A stretch of DNA of 64,000 nt. Origin: Pontivivens nitratireducens. GTDB taxonomy: Bacteria > Pseudomonadota > Alphaproteobacteria > Rhodobacterales > Rhodobacteraceae. Where the stretch lies: assembly GCF_014235845.1 (NCBI RefSeq), contig NZ_JACJUQ010000001.1, positions 186,001 through 250,000 on the forward strand, given 5' to 3'. The notes under the pieces are model-generated. The model was not told the origin of the DNA. It saw nothing but the letters and a program-made list of their open reading frames with translations, and made no database searches. Shown here piece after piece: positions 51,155-59,922 of the stretch. The first letter of the stretch is position 1. Each line of letters opens with the position of its first letter. The position numbers were made by a program, and so were the translations under genes.

Positions 51155-52141
51155 TCAGTTGCCTACTGCCAGGAACATGCCTGAGAAGATCTCGCTCTCG
51201 TTGTCCTCACGAACGCGGAAGGCGGCGCCCATCTCCTGCGTCGCGCCGCCGGGGCCATAGAAGCGCCCGGAAATATCGCTGTCGGCTGTCGCTGAGAAAT
51301 CCGTCGAATCGTTGTCCTGGTTGGTCGCGACCAGTCCCGCATCCCATTGGTTGCCATCGATCGCCGTAGTCGAACCGTTGACGATGTTGAACTCGTTCAA
51401 TTCCTCGCCGGGCAGGTCGGTCAGGACGAGGTTCGCAAGAAAGCTGTTGGCCCCCTCAACGATATCGCCGGTGACGAAGTTCATCTCAACCGAGGCGATG
51501 CCCGTCACCTCACTGATGACCAGCGGGATCGTATCGCCCGGATTGACGTTGTCGTTGCGCACGTAGAGGCCCAGAACATTGCCGGTGAAGGTCACGCTGT
51601 TTGACGTCGGCAAATCCGCAACATCCGTCAGCGACCCGGCATGCCAGCCCCCGACGAAGGTCTGTGGGTTGGACGAGGGGGGCACATAGCGCCAAAGACC
51701 GCCGAGAACGGAATCATAGGCGCCCAGATCGAGCGCCTGAAGCTCCAGATCGCCGTTTGCGTAGTCTGTGGAAACGTAAACGCGGTTGACCAACTGTACG
51801 GCGCTGGATGTTTCCCGGTCGTTGAACGCGGCGTTGATCAGGCCTGTTTCGGAATCGTCGGTGAACAGGATGCCCTGCAGCTTTCGCGCGTCCGACTGAA
51901 TCCGGCCCAGAACCGCATCGGGCGAATCGCCGGCCGGTGGCGTAGGGTTGGCCTCGCGATAGCGCAGGGATTTTCCGATTCCCCCGCTCGCCCGCGAACT
52001 GGAAAACTGCCCTTCAGACAGCTGAGCCAGCGTCAGACTGGTAGGAGGGGTCGGTCCGGGGGCGCTGGCTGAACCGCCACCGCCGCCGCACCCGGCCAGA
52101 ACACCCGCTGCAGCGAGCAAAGGCCACATCCGCAAATTCAT
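51155..52141 (-). CDS. TbpB-like (transferrin-binding domain) surface lipoprotein
   Basis: A 328-residue lipoprotein. The signal MNLRMWPLLAAAGVLAGC has its lipidated Cys at residue 18, followed by a Gly run (GGGGGS) and a Pro-rich linker, a tether common in surface-exposed lipoproteins. The C-terminal end (ISGRFYGPGGATQEMGAAF and ESEIFSGMFLA) is the eight-stranded barrel motif of TbpB/HpuA/factor H-binding-type proteins (Pfam PF01298-like). The middle is Asp/Asn/Thr-rich. No TonB receptor or Slam translocator gene is near. The ligand is unknown. It is divergent from the gpsA operon. Confidence 0.8.
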   Translation of the reverse strand: MNLRMWPLLAAAGVLAGCGGGGGSASAPGPTPPTSLTLAQLSEGQFSSSRASGGIGKSLRYREANPTPPAGDSPDAVLGRIQSDARKLQGILFTDDSETGLINAAFNDRETSSAVQLVNRVYVSTDYANGDLELQALDLGAYDSVLGGLWRYVPPSSNPQTFVGGWHAGSLTDVADLPTSNSVTFTGNVLGLYVRNDNVNPGDTIPLVISEVTGIASVEMNFVTGDIVEGANSFLANLVLTDLPGEELNEFNIVNGSTTAIDGNQWDAGLVATNQDNDSTDFSATADSDISGRFYGPGGATQEMGAAFRVREDNESEIFSGMFLAVGN

Positions 52142-52224
52142 CTCGAAACTCCTTTGGATTTTGACGTAGTAGACCTGCGGATGCCCAATGGCGCAAGCGT
52201 CGATCCCCGACGGATGATTAAACT

Positions 52225-52237
52225 TCCAATGTTATTG
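52225..52237. promoter_or_regulatory. Short palindrome upstream of the gpsA operon
   Basis: CCAAT-GTT-ATTGG lies in the 187-base region between the TbpB-like gene and gpsA. No strong -35/-10 pair was recognised for either gene. The palindrome might be an operator; support is weak. Confidence 0.3.
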
Positions 52238-52328
52238 GTGCGATGCAACATTCCTGCACCTCCGTGTTGAAAAGGACGCGGCGCGCACCATTGTTGCCTC
52301 TACGGTATGTTCAAGGAGATGATCACGA

Positions 52329-53456
52329 ATGCAGGGTACGAACCAGGCTCAGCCGCCGGCGGAGGAATTGGCCTATCGGCGTATCTGTGTAGTGGGTGGC
52401 GGCGCGTGGGGGACCGCGCTGGCCTCGGTCGCGCGGCATGCCGGACGCGATGTATCGCTGTGGTGCCGCAGTGCCGAGGTGGCGGAGGCGATCCGTGACC
52501 GGGCCGAAAATCCACGCTACCTCAAGGGGATCAAGCTGGCCTCCGGTATCAAGGCCACTACCGATATGGCGCAAGCCCTGCACGAGGCGGAGGCGGTTCT
52601 GCTGATCACACCGTCCCACAGCATTCGGGAAATGACCCGCGCGATTGCGCCGCTGACATCGCCGCACTGCCCGATCTTTACCGGGGCGAAGGGGATTGAG
52701 GCGGACAGTGGTCTGCTGATGACAGGCATCATGGCCGAGGAGGCACCGGGCCGGGTGATAGGCGCTATTTCCGGCCCCACATTCGCGGTTGAGACCGCAG
52801 CCGATCAACCGACGGCAGTCACTATCGCATGTACTTCGCGTGCGACGCAGCCCGGCAGCATGGCGGCCGCGCGTCTGGCGGCGGCGCTGACCACCTACAG
52901 TTTCCGTCCCTACATCTCGGACGATCTAACCGGCGTGGAAATCGGCGGAGCCATGAAGAACGTTATCGCCATCGCCTGCGGCATGTTGCACGGCGCCGGA
53001 TACGGAGAGAACCTGCGGGCCGCTCTGATCACCCGTGGTCTCAGTGAGATCAAGGAACTGGCCGTCACCATGGGCGGCTCGCGTGAGACGGTCACGGGGT
53101 TGAGCGGTATCGGGGATCTGATGCTGACATGTTCATCCCCGAAATCGCGCAACTTCTCCTACGGAACGCAGCGCGGGCAGGGGTTGAGTGATGCGGAGGT
53201 TTTCGAAGGGCGTCCTGTCGTTGTCGAGGGTCGCACCAACGCCGTGACCGTGACCGATCTGGCGCGCAAGAAGGGTCTGCACATGCCGGTCTGCGAAATG
53301 GTCCGCTCCATCGTCGCTGACGGTGCCCCAATAGGCGAGGCCTTCGCCAATTATTGGAGCGCGCCGATCGAGGGGGAACCTCGGGCCCTCGATTTCAAGA
53401 TCGCGCATCCCGCGACGTCTGCCGCCCATTCCCGCTTCGGAGGATCGAAGACATGA
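52329..53456 (+). CDS. gpsA: Glycerol-3-phosphate dehydrogenase NAD(P)+ (GpsA)
   Basis: A 375-residue cytoplasmic enzyme. The Rossmann motif is in RRICVVGGGAWGTALASVA, the catalytic region in GAMKNVIAIACG (Lys) and IFTGAKGIEAD. It makes sn-glycerol-3-phosphate from dihydroxyacetone phosphate. The ATG at 52329 has AAGGAG about 10 bases upstream. There is a C-terminal extension of about 30 residues after the usual end (ALDFKIAHPATSAAHSRF). It opens an operon with a HAD phosphatase and a GgpS-type synthase, each overlapping by 4 bases, so it probably supplies the acceptor for glucosylglycerol synthesis; whether a second gpsA serves phospholipids is unknown. Confidence 0.94.
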   Translation: MQGTNQAQPPAEELAYRRICVVGGGAWGTALASVARHAGRDVSLWCRSAEVAEAIRDRAENPRYLKGIKLASGIKATTDMAQALHEAEAVLLITPSHSIREMTRAIAPLTSPHCPIFTGAKGIEADSGLLMTGIMAEEAPGRVIGAISGPTFAVETAADQPTAVTIACTSRATQPGSMAAARLAAALTTYSFRPYISDDLTGVEIGGAMKNVIAIACGMLHGAGYGENLRAALITRGLSEIKELAVTMGGSRETVTGLSGIGDLMLTCSSPKSRNFSYGTQRGQGLSDAEVFEGRPVVVEGRTNAVTVTDLARKKGLHMPVCEMVRSIVADGAPIGEAFANYWSAPIEGEPRALDFKIAHPATSAAHSRFGGSKT

Positions 53457-54235
53457 GCACCGCACCCTCGGAGGCGACTTTCACGCTCGCCACGGATCTG
53501 GACGGCACCTTTCTGGGCGGCAGCGACGCGGACCGAGCTGCCCTTTATGACTGGATCGAGGCGCGCCGAGATAGTGTCAGCCTGGTCTTCGTATCGGGGC
53601 GCGATCCCGAGTTCATCCACTCGCTGTGTTCCGACAACTGGGTGCCCTGGCCCGATTATGTGATCGGTGACGTCGGCACCACCGTCGCCCGCGTGGACCG
53701 GCACGATGAGGACAAGCGAACCCTGACCCATCTGCCCGAGCTGGAGCATGAGATCGCCGCACGCTGGGGCGATGCCGGTGAGCAGGTGCGCAAGGCTCTC
53801 GCGGATGCGCGCGGGCTGAAACTTCAACCGACCAAGTTCCGCTACCGCGTCAGCTATGATATGGACCCCGATACATTCGACCCCGGCGCATGTGAGGTCG
53901 TCACGGGCATGGGGCTGGACTGGCTGGTCTCGGACAATCGCTATTTCGATGTCTTGCCACGTGGCATCAGCAAGGGCCCGACGCTCGAGCGGTTCATCAC
54001 CGCCTTCGGGATGTCGCGCGGGCGCGTATTGGTTGCGGGAGATACCCTTAACGACCTATCCATGTTCAAGACGGGTCTGAACGGAGCCGTGGTCGGTGGT
54101 GCGGAGCAAGCCTTGCTCGATGCGACCAGGGACATACGGACAGCCCGCAAATGCAAGGCGATCGGCGCCGCAGGAATCATGGAGGCGATTGCCGCCTTCA
54201 ACCTGCACCCCGACGCGAATGGAGAACAGGAATGA
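53453..54235 (+). CDS. HAD-IIB phosphatase, probable glucosylglycerol-phosphate phosphatase
   Basis: A 260-residue HAD hydrolase of the IIB subclass, like sucrose-phosphate or mannosylglycerate phosphatases. Motif I is DLDGTFLGG, motif II FVSGRD, motif III Lys in SKGPTLERF and motif IV GDTLNDLSMF, with a cap domain between II and III. Gene order (gpsA before, ggpS after, 4-base overlaps on both sides) suggests that it removes phosphate from glucosylglycerol phosphate. The known GgpP/StpA of cyanobacteria is a longer, different protein, so this would be a non-orthologous replacement. Direct evidence for the substrate is absent. Confidence 0.85.
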   Translation: MSTAPSEATFTLATDLDGTFLGGSDADRAALYDWIEARRDSVSLVFVSGRDPEFIHSLCSDNWVPWPDYVIGDVGTTVARVDRHDEDKRTLTHLPELEHEIAARWGDAGEQVRKALADARGLKLQPTKFRYRVSYDMDPDTFDPGACEVVTGMGLDWLVSDNRYFDVLPRGISKGPTLERFITAFGMSRGRVLVAGDTLNDLSMFKTGLNGAVVGGAEQALLDATRDIRTARKCKAIGAAGIMEAIAAFNLHPDANGEQE

Positions 54236-55737
54236 GTTCCGATCTGGTCATAGTCTATCACCGTCAACCTTACGAAGAGGTCGAGGTCGACGGTAAGATC
54301 GAGTTGAAGGAGAATTCCAGCCCCAACGGGATCGTCCCCACCCTCAAGAGCTTCTTCGGTCGCGTGGAAAAGGCCAGTTGGGTGGCGTGGAAATACGCCG
54401 ACGACCCCTCGAACCCCGATTTCGAGCGGGTGGTGGAGATTGACGACAGCTACGGCAAGTATTCCGTGTCCAGATTGCCCCTGACCGAGGAGCAGGTGCA
54501 GAGCTTCTATCACGTCAGTTCCAAGGAAGCCTTCTGGCCGATCCTGCACGGGTTCAAGGAACGCTACAATTACGATCCGGTTGACTGGCCCACTTTCCGC
54601 CAGGTGAACTGGGCCTTTGCCGAGGCTGCGGCGGCCGAGGTCAGCGACGATGGCGTTGTCTGGATACACGACTACAACCTGTGGTTGGTGCCAGGCTATC
54701 TGCGACAGTTGAAACCGTCCGTGAAGATCGCGTTCTTTCATCACACGCCCTTCCCGAATCCCGATATCTTCAACGTCCTCCCCTGGCGGGAGGAGATCGT
54801 GAAAAGCCTGCTTCAGGCAGATGCAGTCGGATTCCACATTCCGAGATATTCAAACAATTTCAAAGCTGTGGCGCGCTCCATTACCTCCGCTCGCTCAACC
54901 GATGAGACGCCGACTCCTGAGGCGATGTCACCGCGCGGAATGGCCCTGTCCGAACGCCATACCGTTCGCGCCATGCGCCACCACGACCACGATATCCTGA
55001 TCGACACTTCGCCTGTGGGGGTCGATACCGACTATATCGCGTCCGTCGTCGCTGACCCGGAAGTTCAGGCGAAGGTTGCCGATATCCGCTCCGAAATCGG
55101 GGAGGATATGCAGCTGATCGTGTCCGTGGCACGAACCGATTACACCAAGGGCAATGTCGAACAGCTTGAAGCTTACGAGCGGTTGCTGGTTTCTCGCCCC
55201 GATCTGATCGGCAAGGTTCGCCTGATGCATGTCTCTGTCGGTGCGAACCGCAACATGACGGCCTATGAAGAGGTACAGCAGCGGATCGAGGAACTTTCGG
55301 GCCGGATCAACGGCACGTTCGGCTCGTTCGAGTGGCAACCGGTTTCGCTGATTTCGACGGCGATACCTTTCCGTGACCTGATCGCGTATTATCGCGCGGC
55401 GGATGTGGCCTGGATCACACCTCTGGCGGATGGCTTGAACCTGGTCGCCAATGAATTCTGCATGGCGCGGGACGATTTGGGTGGAGCGCTGGTCCTGTCG
55501 GAATTTGCCGGAACTGCGGTTCTGTTGAAAGGCGCCATTCCCGTCAATCCGTTCAGCTTCGCGTCGATGGATCGCGGCATTCAACAGGCGCTGGACATGG
55601 ACGACGAAGAAAAGCGTAGCCGTATGAAGGGTTTGCGTGAAAGCGTTCAGAAGTTTGACATCAATGCCTGGGTCACGTCCCAGACTGAACTGTTCGATCG
55701 TCTGCGTAAATTGCCATCCAAAGAGGCAAAATCATGA
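54232..55737 (+). CDS. ggpS: Glucosylglycerol-phosphate synthase (GT20)
   Basis: A 501-residue glycosyltransferase of family 20. The N-terminus [18 protein letters not shown] and the segment [18 protein letters not shown] followed by WVAWKY match cyanobacterial GgpS better than OtsA. The common GT20 features are [45 protein letters not shown]-type [14 protein letters not shown] and LVLSEFAG. It transfers glucose from ADP-glucose to glycerol-3-phosphate. No fused phosphatase domain is present, unlike some proteobacterial bifunctional enzymes. It overlaps both neighbours by 4 bases. An insert [18 protein letters not shown] lies at about residues 224-242. Confidence 0.9.
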   Translation: MSSDLVIVYHRQPYEEVEVDGKIELKENSSPNGIVPTLKSFFGRVEKASWVAWKYADDPSNPDFERVVEIDDSYGKYSVSRLPLTEEQVQSFYHVSSKEAFWPILHGFKERYNYDPVDWPTFRQVNWAFAEAAAAEVSDDGVVWIHDYNLWLVPGYLRQLKPSVKIAFFHHTPFPNPDIFNVLPWREEIVKSLLQADAVGFHIPRYSNNFKAVARSITSARSTDETPTPEAMSPRGMALSERHTVRAMRHHDHDILIDTSPVGVDTDYIASVVADPEVQAKVADIRSEIGEDMQLIVSVARTDYTKGNVEQLEAYERLLVSRPDLIGKVRLMHVSVGANRNMTAYEEVQQRIEELSGRINGTFGSFEWQPVSLISTAIPFRDLIAYYRAADVAWITPLADGLNLVANEFCMARDDLGGALVLSEFAGTAVLLKGAIPVNPFSFASMDRGIQQALDMDDEEKRSRMKGLRESVQKFDINAWVTSQTELFDRLRKLPSKEAKS

Positions 55738-56519
55738 GGCGGATCATCGCGGCGCTGGCCCTTATCGGGGCCACATGCCCGTTGAGTGCTCACGAGTACT
55801 GGCTCGAAGCCCCGAGCCATCAGATCGAGATCGGGGACGGGATCGAGGTCGGCATTTTCGTCGGATCAGACCTTGTGGGGCAGCAGATGCCCTATTTCCC
55901 TCAGGCATTTCGCAGCTTGCAGCACTATGCGCCGGGTGAGGATGGACAGTTTATTTCCGGACGAATTGGCAGCATGCCGGCCTTGGGCTTGGCGGATTTG
56001 CAGGAAGGGCTTCACATCGTTGCTCAGGAAACGCGCGACTCTCGCCTGACCTACGAGGAAGAGGGCAAGTTCGAAAGTTTCCTCGCAGCGGAAGGTATCG
56101 AGTATATTCTGAATGAGCATCGGGCGCGTGGCTTGCCTGAGGTCGGATTTTCCGAAACTTATTCCCGCTCGGCAAAAGCCTTGATCGGTGTCGGCTCCTC
56201 CGAAGGTGATGATTTCCGGGTCGGTCTGCCGGTTGAATTGGTCGCGCTGGATAATCCCTTCACCACCGAGGGCAACATTCAGCTGCAGTATTTCGTTCGT
56301 GGAGAACCTGCATCGAACGCCCGCATCAATCTGTTTCATCGAAGCATTGGTGGAGAGGTCATCGAAGTTCCGTTGACCACCGACAGTCAGGGCATCGCCG
56401 TGGTGCCTGAGAGCGGAGCCGGGTTCTATATGGCCAACGCGGTGCATATGGATGCGGTCCGCAATGCCGGACCGACCGCATGGCATTCAAGCTGGGCGTC
56501 GTTGAGTTGGACAAAGTGA
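55734..56519 (+). CDS. DUF4198 periplasmic protein
   Basis: A 261-residue protein starting with ATGA overlap on ggpS. A signal peptide is clear (IIAALALIGATCPLSAHEYWL). The DUF4198 family pattern AHEYWLEAP at the N-terminus is followed by GIEVGIFVG and a C-terminal beta domain (YFVRGEPASNARINLF...TDSQGIAVVPESGAGFYMANAVHM) like that of other family members. The family is sometimes linked to nickel or cobalt transport and has no proven role. Why it is coupled to glucosylglycerol genes is unknown. It abuts the convergent AMIN-like gene with no base between the stops. Confidence 0.85.
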   Translation: MRRIIAALALIGATCPLSAHEYWLEAPSHQIEIGDGIEVGIFVGSDLVGQQMPYFPQAFRSLQHYAPGEDGQFISGRIGSMPALGLADLQEGLHIVAQETRDSRLTYEEEGKFESFLAAEGIEYILNEHRARGLPEVGFSETYSRSAKALIGVGSSEGDDFRVGLPVELVALDNPFTTEGNIQLQYFVRGEPASNARINLFHRSIGGEVIEVPLTTDSQGIAVVPESGAGFYMANAVHMDAVRNAGPTAWHSSWASLSWTK

Positions 56520-58463
56520 TTAGTCCAGTGTTTCAGCCGACGGGCGTAATAGTTCCAAGGTTGCGGATCTGAGCGAGCCTCCGCTTTCGAGCAAATCCCT
56601 GGCTGCGGCAAGTGTCACGGGGTCTTCCACTCTGGGCGCAAGTTCCGTGGCGTTGGGTCGGGTGGGCTCGGGCCGAGGCGTGACACGGTTGGCTGAGGCA
56701 ATGATTTCAGATGCTGAGTCGTTTCCCCTCAGGTGCGCCGGTGAAGCCATCTCGATCGCATCGCTGGGCAATCCCAGTGTGAGTAGACCACGCGCCGCGC
56801 TTATTCTTGCGGCATCCCCGGCAACCCCTTCGGGCAGAAAATTCGCGTGATGCAGGACCGCACGAGCGTAGTCCGGATTGCCCGGCGCTGTGGACTCGAT
56901 CAGGTCGGCAGCAACCCTTCGCCAGATCTCCGCCATTTCCGGCTCGCGGTCCGCACTGGCAGTAAGCAGTTGCAACGATTGCGACAGTGCCCCATCGCGC
57001 GCCCGGATCGAAGCCAGTAGCCTGATCGCTTTGCGACCGAGTGGGGTTCCCCGCATCTGGAAAGCCGTGGCGGCGAGATCCAGCTCTGCCCCCCGGTCCA
57101 CGGTTATGTCATCGTTCAACTCGATTTCGATCAGATGCGCCCTGGCATGATGACCAACCAGATCCGTGCCGGCTGCAAGAGCCTCGAACCCCGTACGGGC
57201 TGTTTGAACATCGCGACGGCGCTGTGCGATCCGGGACGCGGTCAGTTGCATTTCGCGGGACGCGGGGATCCCCGAACGGTTGGCGAAATCCAGTGCCCGT
57301 TGCGCACTGGCGAGAAGTGAAAGCTCCAGCCATTTTTCGGCAACGCGCTGCGCGATCAGTATGCGGTGTTCGGGAGGGAACGTGCCGAGGGTCGCAAGAT
57401 CGCCATCGACATGGCGCCTCGCCAGAAATGCCTCATCGTTCGCCAGCCGTGCCCAAAGCCCCAACGCGCCCGGGCATTCGACATGGGTGAGCAATGCGAT
57501 GCCCGGTTCCATGCCGTCGACGATCCGCGCCATATCCGTATAGGTAGCCTCCGCCCGGAGGATACCCTTATGGTGGACAAGGATCGCCAGACTCTCCGCT
57601 CCCAATCCAAGCCCAATCGCCTGTTCGATCGTGTCGCGTAGAGCGCGTTCATTCAGCGCATCGAATTCACCATAGAGCGTGGTCCGATTCGACACATAGG
57701 TGGAATATTGCTCCTGTAGAGTTGCGAATGTCTGGGGAACGGGGGCGTTGCAGCCTGGATCATCAGCCGGATAATCGCGCGTCGGCGTATCGAATGCAGT
57801 TCGGATATCGACATTTGGCGTCGAGGCAAGTTCGGGGACACCGACGTCTTCAAGCGGCGCCTCGGGTTCGCGCTCAGGCTCCGGCGCGGGTTCTTCCACG
57901 ACATCCTGCGTGTTTGGCGCATCCTCCGACAATTTGAGAAGCCCTTGATCCGCAGCGCGGGTCAGTTGTTCCACAAGCCGCTCTCGAACGTCGTTCAGGT
58001 CAGGCTGGGAAAAAATCTCCGGGGTAGCAGGGGGTTCGGGCGGAAACATGCGCGAAGCTGAATCGTCGGTGACTGTCACTGCCTGCGATAGATCCGACGC
58101 CTCCACGGCGGGTTCGCTTCCCGTATCGCGAATATCGATCACGAGATTGCGGTCCACCTGGGGAAAAACCTGAACCGGACAATTGCAACCCAGCCGCAGA
58201 ATAAGGTCGTCGCCAGCAACACTTATATTCAGCAATCTCGTACGGGGAATGCGGTCAAAGATAGTGTCGAGGGACAGATTCCCTATGTCAGGCAGATTGA
58301 TCGTAACGGTCCGATCTTCCTGTATTGCGGACCACTCATCGGGAGGGGGCGTGTCTATGACCAGCCTGGTAAATGTAGCGTGTTCACCGGAGCGTACAGT
58401 GGTAAGATCCTGTGCGTAGGCCTGATTGGCAATCAGGAAAACAGCAATTGCGAGCCACCTCAT
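56520..58463 (-). CDS. MotA-linked periplasmic protein with AMIN-like domain
   Basis: A 647-residue protein with a Sec signal (MRWLAIAVFLIANQAYAQ). Residues ~20-115 look like an AMIN-type beta domain (VRSGEHATFTRLVIDT ... LRLGCNCPVQVFPQVDRNLVIDI). A long acidic and Pro-rich linker follows (about 130-235), then a ~400-residue alpha-helical region with TPR-like repeats. I recognise no named family. It starts at 58463, overlapping the motA stop by 4 bases, so it belongs to the motor operon and may anchor or tune the stator at the cell wall. This is inference from context. Confidence 0.8.
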   Translation of the reverse strand: MRWLAIAVFLIANQAYAQDLTTVRSGEHATFTRLVIDTPPPDEWSAIQEDRTVTINLPDIGNLSLDTIFDRIPRTRLLNISVAGDDLILRLGCNCPVQVFPQVDRNLVIDIRDTGSEPAVEASDLSQAVTVTDDSASRMFPPEPPATPEIFSQPDLNDVRERLVEQLTRAADQGLLKLSEDAPNTQDVVEEPAPEPEREPEAPLEDVGVPELASTPNVDIRTAFDTPTRDYPADDPGCNAPVPQTFATLQEQYSTYVSNRTTLYGEFDALNERALRDTIEQAIGLGLGAESLAILVHHKGILRAEATYTDMARIVDGMEPGIALLTHVECPGALGLWARLANDEAFLARRHVDGDLATLGTFPPEHRILIAQRVAEKWLELSLLASAQRALDFANRSGIPASREMQLTASRIAQRRRDVQTARTGFEALAAGTDLVGHHARAHLIEIELNDDITVDRGAELDLAATAFQMRGTPLGRKAIRLLASIRARDGALSQSLQLLTASADREPEMAEIWRRVAADLIESTAPGNPDYARAVLHHANFLPEGVAGDAARISAARGLLTLGLPSDAIEMASPAHLRGNDSASEIIASANRVTPRPEPTRPNATELAPRVEDPVTLAAARDLLESGGSLRSATLELLRPSAETLD

Positions 58464-59326
58464 GCCGCAACACTCTCACTTCGCAACGCCGTATCGAGGT
58501 CGTCGAAACTGGGGCGGAGTTCCGATGACATGCACTGCCGTCCGATTTCCACACACATATTCGGGGCATGACCGTGAAGGCTGGCCACGAGAACTTCACG
58601 GATCAGCATGTAGAAATTGTGATCTGACTCGGCCAGTTCATTGGCCTTTGTCGCGAATGGGCCCACCAGCGCATAGGCGAGAAACACGCCGAGGAATGTG
58701 CCGACCAGGGCACCACCGATCATCTTGCCCAATACCGCGGGCGGTTGGTCGATTGACGACATCGTCTTGATCACACCCAGAACCGCCGCGACGATACCCA
58801 ATGCGGGAAGCCCGTCCGCCATGTTCTGCAAGGCATGACTGGGCTTGAGAGCATGATGCAGATGCGCCTCCAACCGCTTGTCTATGACCTCCTCAACCTG
58901 ATGCGGGTCGTCGTAGTTCATCGAGGCTGCGCGGAGCGTGTCGCAGATGAGGGTGACGGCCGTCGCATCGGCCAAAATGCGAGGAAACCGTTGGAAGTGA
59001 ACGCTTTCTTCCGGTTGCTCGATATGCTCCTCGATCTGCACGGGATTGTTGCGCGCTATGCGGAGCAGTTCGAACAGCAGTATCAGAACATCGGAATAAT
59101 CACCGGCTTTCCATTTTGGCCCGGTGAACACCCGCCCCACATCGCGCATGCTGCCGCGAATCGTGTCTCCTCCGTTGGAAATGATGAAGGCACCGACAGC
59201 GGAGCCCCCGATAATCATCATTTCATAGTGCAGCGAGGAAAAGATGATGCCGAGCTTTCCGCCCCCCCAAAGGTACCCTCCGATAACCATGGCAAATACG
59301 ATCGCAAGGCCGAAAAAACCGGTCAT
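58460..59326 (-). CDS. motA: Flagellar motor stator protein MotA
   Basis: A 288-residue MotA with four membrane helices. The cytoplasmic loop has LHYEMMIIGGSAVGAFIISN before it and the charged RFPRILADATAVTLICDTLR region. The C-terminal pair has GIVAAVLGVIKTM and GGALVGTFLGVFLAYALVGPFA. It forms the proton channel with MotB, which is not in this window. Genes motE (upstream) and the AMIN-like protein (overlapping stop) flank it on the same strand. Family length is normal. Confidence 0.95.
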   Translation of the reverse strand: MTGFFGLAIVFAMVIGGYLWGGGKLGIIFSSLHYEMMIIGGSAVGAFIISNGGDTIRGSMRDVGRVFTGPKWKAGDYSDVLILLFELLRIARNNPVQIEEHIEQPEESVHFQRFPRILADATAVTLICDTLRAASMNYDDPHQVEEVIDKRLEAHLHHALKPSHALQNMADGLPALGIVAAVLGVIKTMSSIDQPPAVLGKMIGGALVGTFLGVFLAYALVGPFATKANELAESDHNFYMLIREVLVASLHGHAPNMCVEIGRQCMSSELRPSFDDLDTALRSESVAA

Positions 59327-59355
59327 TTATCTGCTCCAACTCTGCTGTACACGAT

Positions 59356-59922
59356 CTATTCCTGTACGACTGCGGCATGACGTCCTGCCATGACGGCGCT
59401 CAACGCGTAGGCCTGTTCGGGCGTAACGGCGGAAAGGATCGCCCCCGCTGCCTCAGGCTCCATACGCATCAGGAAACCGGCTGCAAAACTCGGCTCCATC
59501 GCGCCGAAAAGGGGGGCGGCGGTGGCCGGACGCATACTTTCGTAGACGGAAACCAGTCGCGCGACATCCGTTTCCGCTGCGCCGGAGGCCACGGACAGCG
59601 TATCGCGAAGCGTTTGCTCGGCCTGTTCCAGCTGTTCTATCTGCAGGGCCAAAGCACGCTCCGCATCGGCAAGCTCGCCGGTTCGCTCATTTATCTGCTG
59701 TTCGAGCAGATCGAGTTCGGCCTCTCGTCTTTGCAGCGACTCGAGGAAGACATCCTGCTGCGAAGTATCCGCCGGAGGCTCACCGAGATTGGCATGTGCG
59801 GGCCCGATTGCCCCGGACAGGGCGCTTGCCCATTGCGGGCCCTCTGTGGCGATCCTCAATCCCGCGGATGCCGCGAAGATACAGATGATCAGGACGAGAG
59901 CCGGGACTCTGGAGCGGCTCAT
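59356..59922 (-). CDS. motE: MotE family chaperone-like protein
   Basis: A 188-residue protein with an N-terminal membrane helix (VPALVLIICIFAASAGLRI), a coiled coil (ERTGELADAERALALQIEQL) and a C-terminal MgtE_N-like domain (ARLVSVYESMRPATAAPLF, FLMRMEPEAAGAILSAVTPE). MotE is a periplasmic partner that folds or holds MotC in alphaproteobacterial flagella. It starts at 59922, overlapping the DUF6468-like gene by 4 bases, and precedes motA by 30 bases. Confidence 0.85.
   Translation of the reverse strand: MSRSRVPALVLIICIFAASAGLRIATEGPQWASALSGAIGPAHANLGEPPADTSQQDVFLESLQRREAELDLLEQQINERTGELADAERALALQIEQLEQAEQTLRDTLSVASGAAETDVARLVSVYESMRPATAAPLFGAMEPSFAAGFLMRMEPEAAGAILSAVTPEQAYALSAVMAGRHAAVVQE

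Noticed and set aside
54232-55737. Trehalose-6-phosphate synthase OtsA
   Set aside because: The N-terminal pattern [14 protein letters not shown] and the partner gpsA fit GgpS better; OtsB is not present.
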